From Leptospira brenneri (GTDB taxonomy: Bacteria > Spirochaetota > Leptospiria > Leptospirales > Leptospiraceae), in NCBI RefSeq assembly GCF_002812125.1, contig NZ_NPDQ01000005.1, positions 124,001-188,000 of the forward strand: a stretch of DNA of 64,000 nt, given 5' to 3'. Positions 62,472 to 64,000 of the stretch are shown here, in pieces. Under the pieces are notes generated by a model. The model had not been told where the DNA came from. It made no database searches and saw only the letters and a program-made list of their open reading frames with translations. Within the stretch, counting starts at the first letter, position 1. Each line of letters starts with the position of its first letter. Made by a program: the position numbers and the translations under genes.

Positions 62472-64000
62472 ATGATTTCCGACATGGTTTTTTCGAAAAG
62501 ACTCTTTTGTTTATTTCATACATTCCTTCTTCTTGCGGGATTTCTCTCACCCGTTTCGGCACAGGTTCTCCTCACCAACCAAATTTTAGATCTTAGGTCG
62601 GAGACTTCTTTTGGCCAGTCGGTTCACAAATGGAGTTTTAAACCAGGTGATTCCCCCCTTGTGACGGAAACGGAAGAAGACGATTTGTATTTGGATGAAG
62701 AAAACGGACAAACAAGAGCCTTACGATTTGCCCATGCACAAATCCAACTAGGGGAATCGGTTCGCAACGGTTGGATTTCTGGGTTCCAGGTGCAAACCGC
62801 ATGGAACAAAGTAAAGGATGGAGATGGAGAGTTGTACTTTCCTGACTTTACCAAATTTAAGGAAACCTACAAAGGTTACGCTTGGTACCGAACTGAAATT
62901 CGAATTACAGCTGAGGACATCCGTAATAAATTCAAATCGAGAAACCTATCCGTAAGACTTGGGCAAATCAGCCAAGCAGATGCTGTGTATTGGAATGGAA
63001 AGTTCATTGGTGGGACTGGCCTTCATTTGGACACGGAAGAAAATTCCCAGTTAGAGGATAAATCACTCTATAGCGATAAAATTCGATTTTATCAAATCCC
63101 AATCGATCAATTAAAAACGGACGAACCGAATGTTTTGGCAGTCCGTGTTTATGCGAAGTATTCTTTGAGTCCTGGCCTCTCTCATGATAAATTTTATGTA
63201 TCTTCGGTGAAATATTCAGAACGAGCCGAGTATTGGAACGACTTCAAAAAGATTTTTGTCATCGTACTCACTTTGTTGTTGGGGAGTTTTTATTTATACT
63301 GGCAGTTTTTGTTTCGCAATGAAGATGACGCAACCATTTACTTCGCGTTAGGTTCCATCTTTATGGCTTTAAATACATTGTTTCAAAGCCAAATTATTTA
63401 TTCCGTCTTGGGAGACGGTTTTTGGATTAAAAAAATAGAATATGTGGCTTGGATTGGCCTTGTACATTTACTTTTTAATTTTATAGTCCGTTTTGCTCAT
63501 GTTAGACAGGGATGGATCAAAATTACCAATCGGTACATTGATATCGCAGGTGTTCTTTCTGCGTTAGTTGTTCTTCTCTCACCCAATCTCCTTTTTCTAT
63601 CTAAGTTTTTCTTCTATTGGAGTTTTGTCACAATCCTTCTTGGTGGGGCACTATTTTATATCATTTTCCTTGGAAGAAAAGTTCCTTCGATGGGAACGGT
63701 TTCATTTGGACTTTTAGCGTTTATTGGTTTGATTTTGAATGATGTCTTAGTGGAAATGCAGTGGGAATGGTATCCAAGTCATACTTTCTTAAAGGATTAT
63801 GCGTTTGCTGCTTTTTCTGTTTCCGTGGCCCTTTCCATTGTTAAGAACATGATTGATTCTAGGAGACTTGTAGAAAAACAAAGAGAAGAAAAGGATAGAC
63901 TCTCTCGTTATTTTTCTCCAGCAGTTATGGAAACGATTGTTGCCGACAATATTAAGTTAGGTGGCGAAGAAAGGGAAATTGCTACTTTGTTTTCTGATAT
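62472..64000 (+). CDS. 7TMR-DISM receptor with class III cyclase domain, cut by window end
   Basis: The frame is open to the last base. Signal peptide MISDMVFSKRLFCLFHTFLL (cleavage near VSAQ), a periplasmic beta-rich domain (about 30-250), seven membrane helices (about 255-455), a short coiled coil, and the start of an adenylate/guanylate cyclase domain (YFSPAVMETIVAD, ATLFSD). A ligand-gated producer of cyclic nucleotide. ATG 62484 is an alternative start in the same frame. Confidence 0.88.
   Translation, partial: MISDMVFSKRLFCLFHTFLLLAGFLSPVSAQVLLTNQILDLRSETSFGQSVHKWSFKPGDSPLVTETEEDDLYLDEENGQTRALRFAHAQIQLGESVRNGWISGFQVQTAWNKVKDGDGELYFPDFTKFKETYKGYAWYRTEIRITAEDIRNKFKSRNLSVRLGQISQADAVYWNGKFIGGTGLHLDTEENSQLEDKSLYSDKIRFYQIPIDQLKTDEPNVLAVRVYAKYSLSPGLSHDKFYVSSVKYSERAEYWNDFKKIFVIVLTLLLGSFYLYWQFLFRNEDDATIYFALGSIFMALNTLFQSQIIYSVLGDGFWIKKIEYVAWIGLVHLLFNFIVRFAHVRQGWIKITNRYIDIAGVLSALVVLLSPNLLFLSKFFFYWSFVTILLGGALFYIIFLGRKVPSMGTVSFGLLAFIGLILNDVLVEMQWEWYPSHTFLKDYAFAAFSVSVALSIVKNMIDSRRLVEKQREEKDRLSRYFSPAVMETIVADNIKLGGEEREIATLFSD

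Overview
The window looks like a chromosome segment of a saprophytic Leptospira. This is inferred from gene content, not from a database match. It is AT-rich, has loose spirochaete lipoboxes (LQC, ANC, IGC), several 7TMR-DISM signalling proteins, class III cyclases, an alginate-export-type porin and a chemotaxis receptor. Function calls rest on motifs read by eye. Starts were moved from the longest frame when a ribosome binding site, signal peptide or stop/start overlap favoured a downstream codon.

Layout. 1-9600: end of a hybrid histidine kinase, a 7TMR-DISM/SpoIIE phosphatase, a ClpB-like chaperone, an aldo/keto reductase, a lipoprotein, recA with a strong terminator, and a XerC/XerD-type recombinase. 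About 9650-27110: a compact integrated element, nearly all on the + strand. 27300-50700: host genes for regulation, signalling, ArsR/SRPBCC, a ClC channel, a FecR protein, chemotaxis, a porin, a CitE-like lyase, a globin, an unusual ornithine-carbamoyltransferase-like enzyme, a di-haem peroxidase, pyrE and a YbbAP-like ABC pair. 50755-57767: a six-gene membrane complex related to hydrogenase-4 and complex I. 57776-64000: two cyclases (one cut by the window end), HDOD, SpoIID-like and RlmD-like genes.

The element is the most unusual part. It has its own tyrosine integrase, a VapE-type helicase with a DnaA-domain-I-like N-terminus, many small genes, a strongly expressed-looking putative coat gene followed by a terminator, two more beta-rich virion-protein candidates, and a spike with HxH repeats and six 44-residue propeller-like repeats. 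It also has an M15 endolysin with a C-terminal membrane anchor, a holin candidate, a u-spanin-like lipoprotein and a tRNA-Cys. I see no terminase, portal, tape-measure, tail-tube, baseplate or FtsK/HerA packaging ATPase. Several virion-module proteins end in one hydrophobic segment. The best reading is a tailless, possibly membrane-containing temperate phage of a type I cannot assign. Several module genes start just after a repeated GGTAAGCGAAAA-type motif instead of a normal Shine-Dalgarno sequence.

The 51-58 kb operon encodes two antiporter-like subunits, a NuoH-like subunit, a HyfE-like subunit, a NuoCD-like large subunit and a ferredoxin/NuoB-like fusion. The Ni-binding cysteines are replaced, and so are most ligands of the N2-type cluster. 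It therefore fits the energy-converting hydrogenase-related (Ehr) group and not an active hydrogenase.
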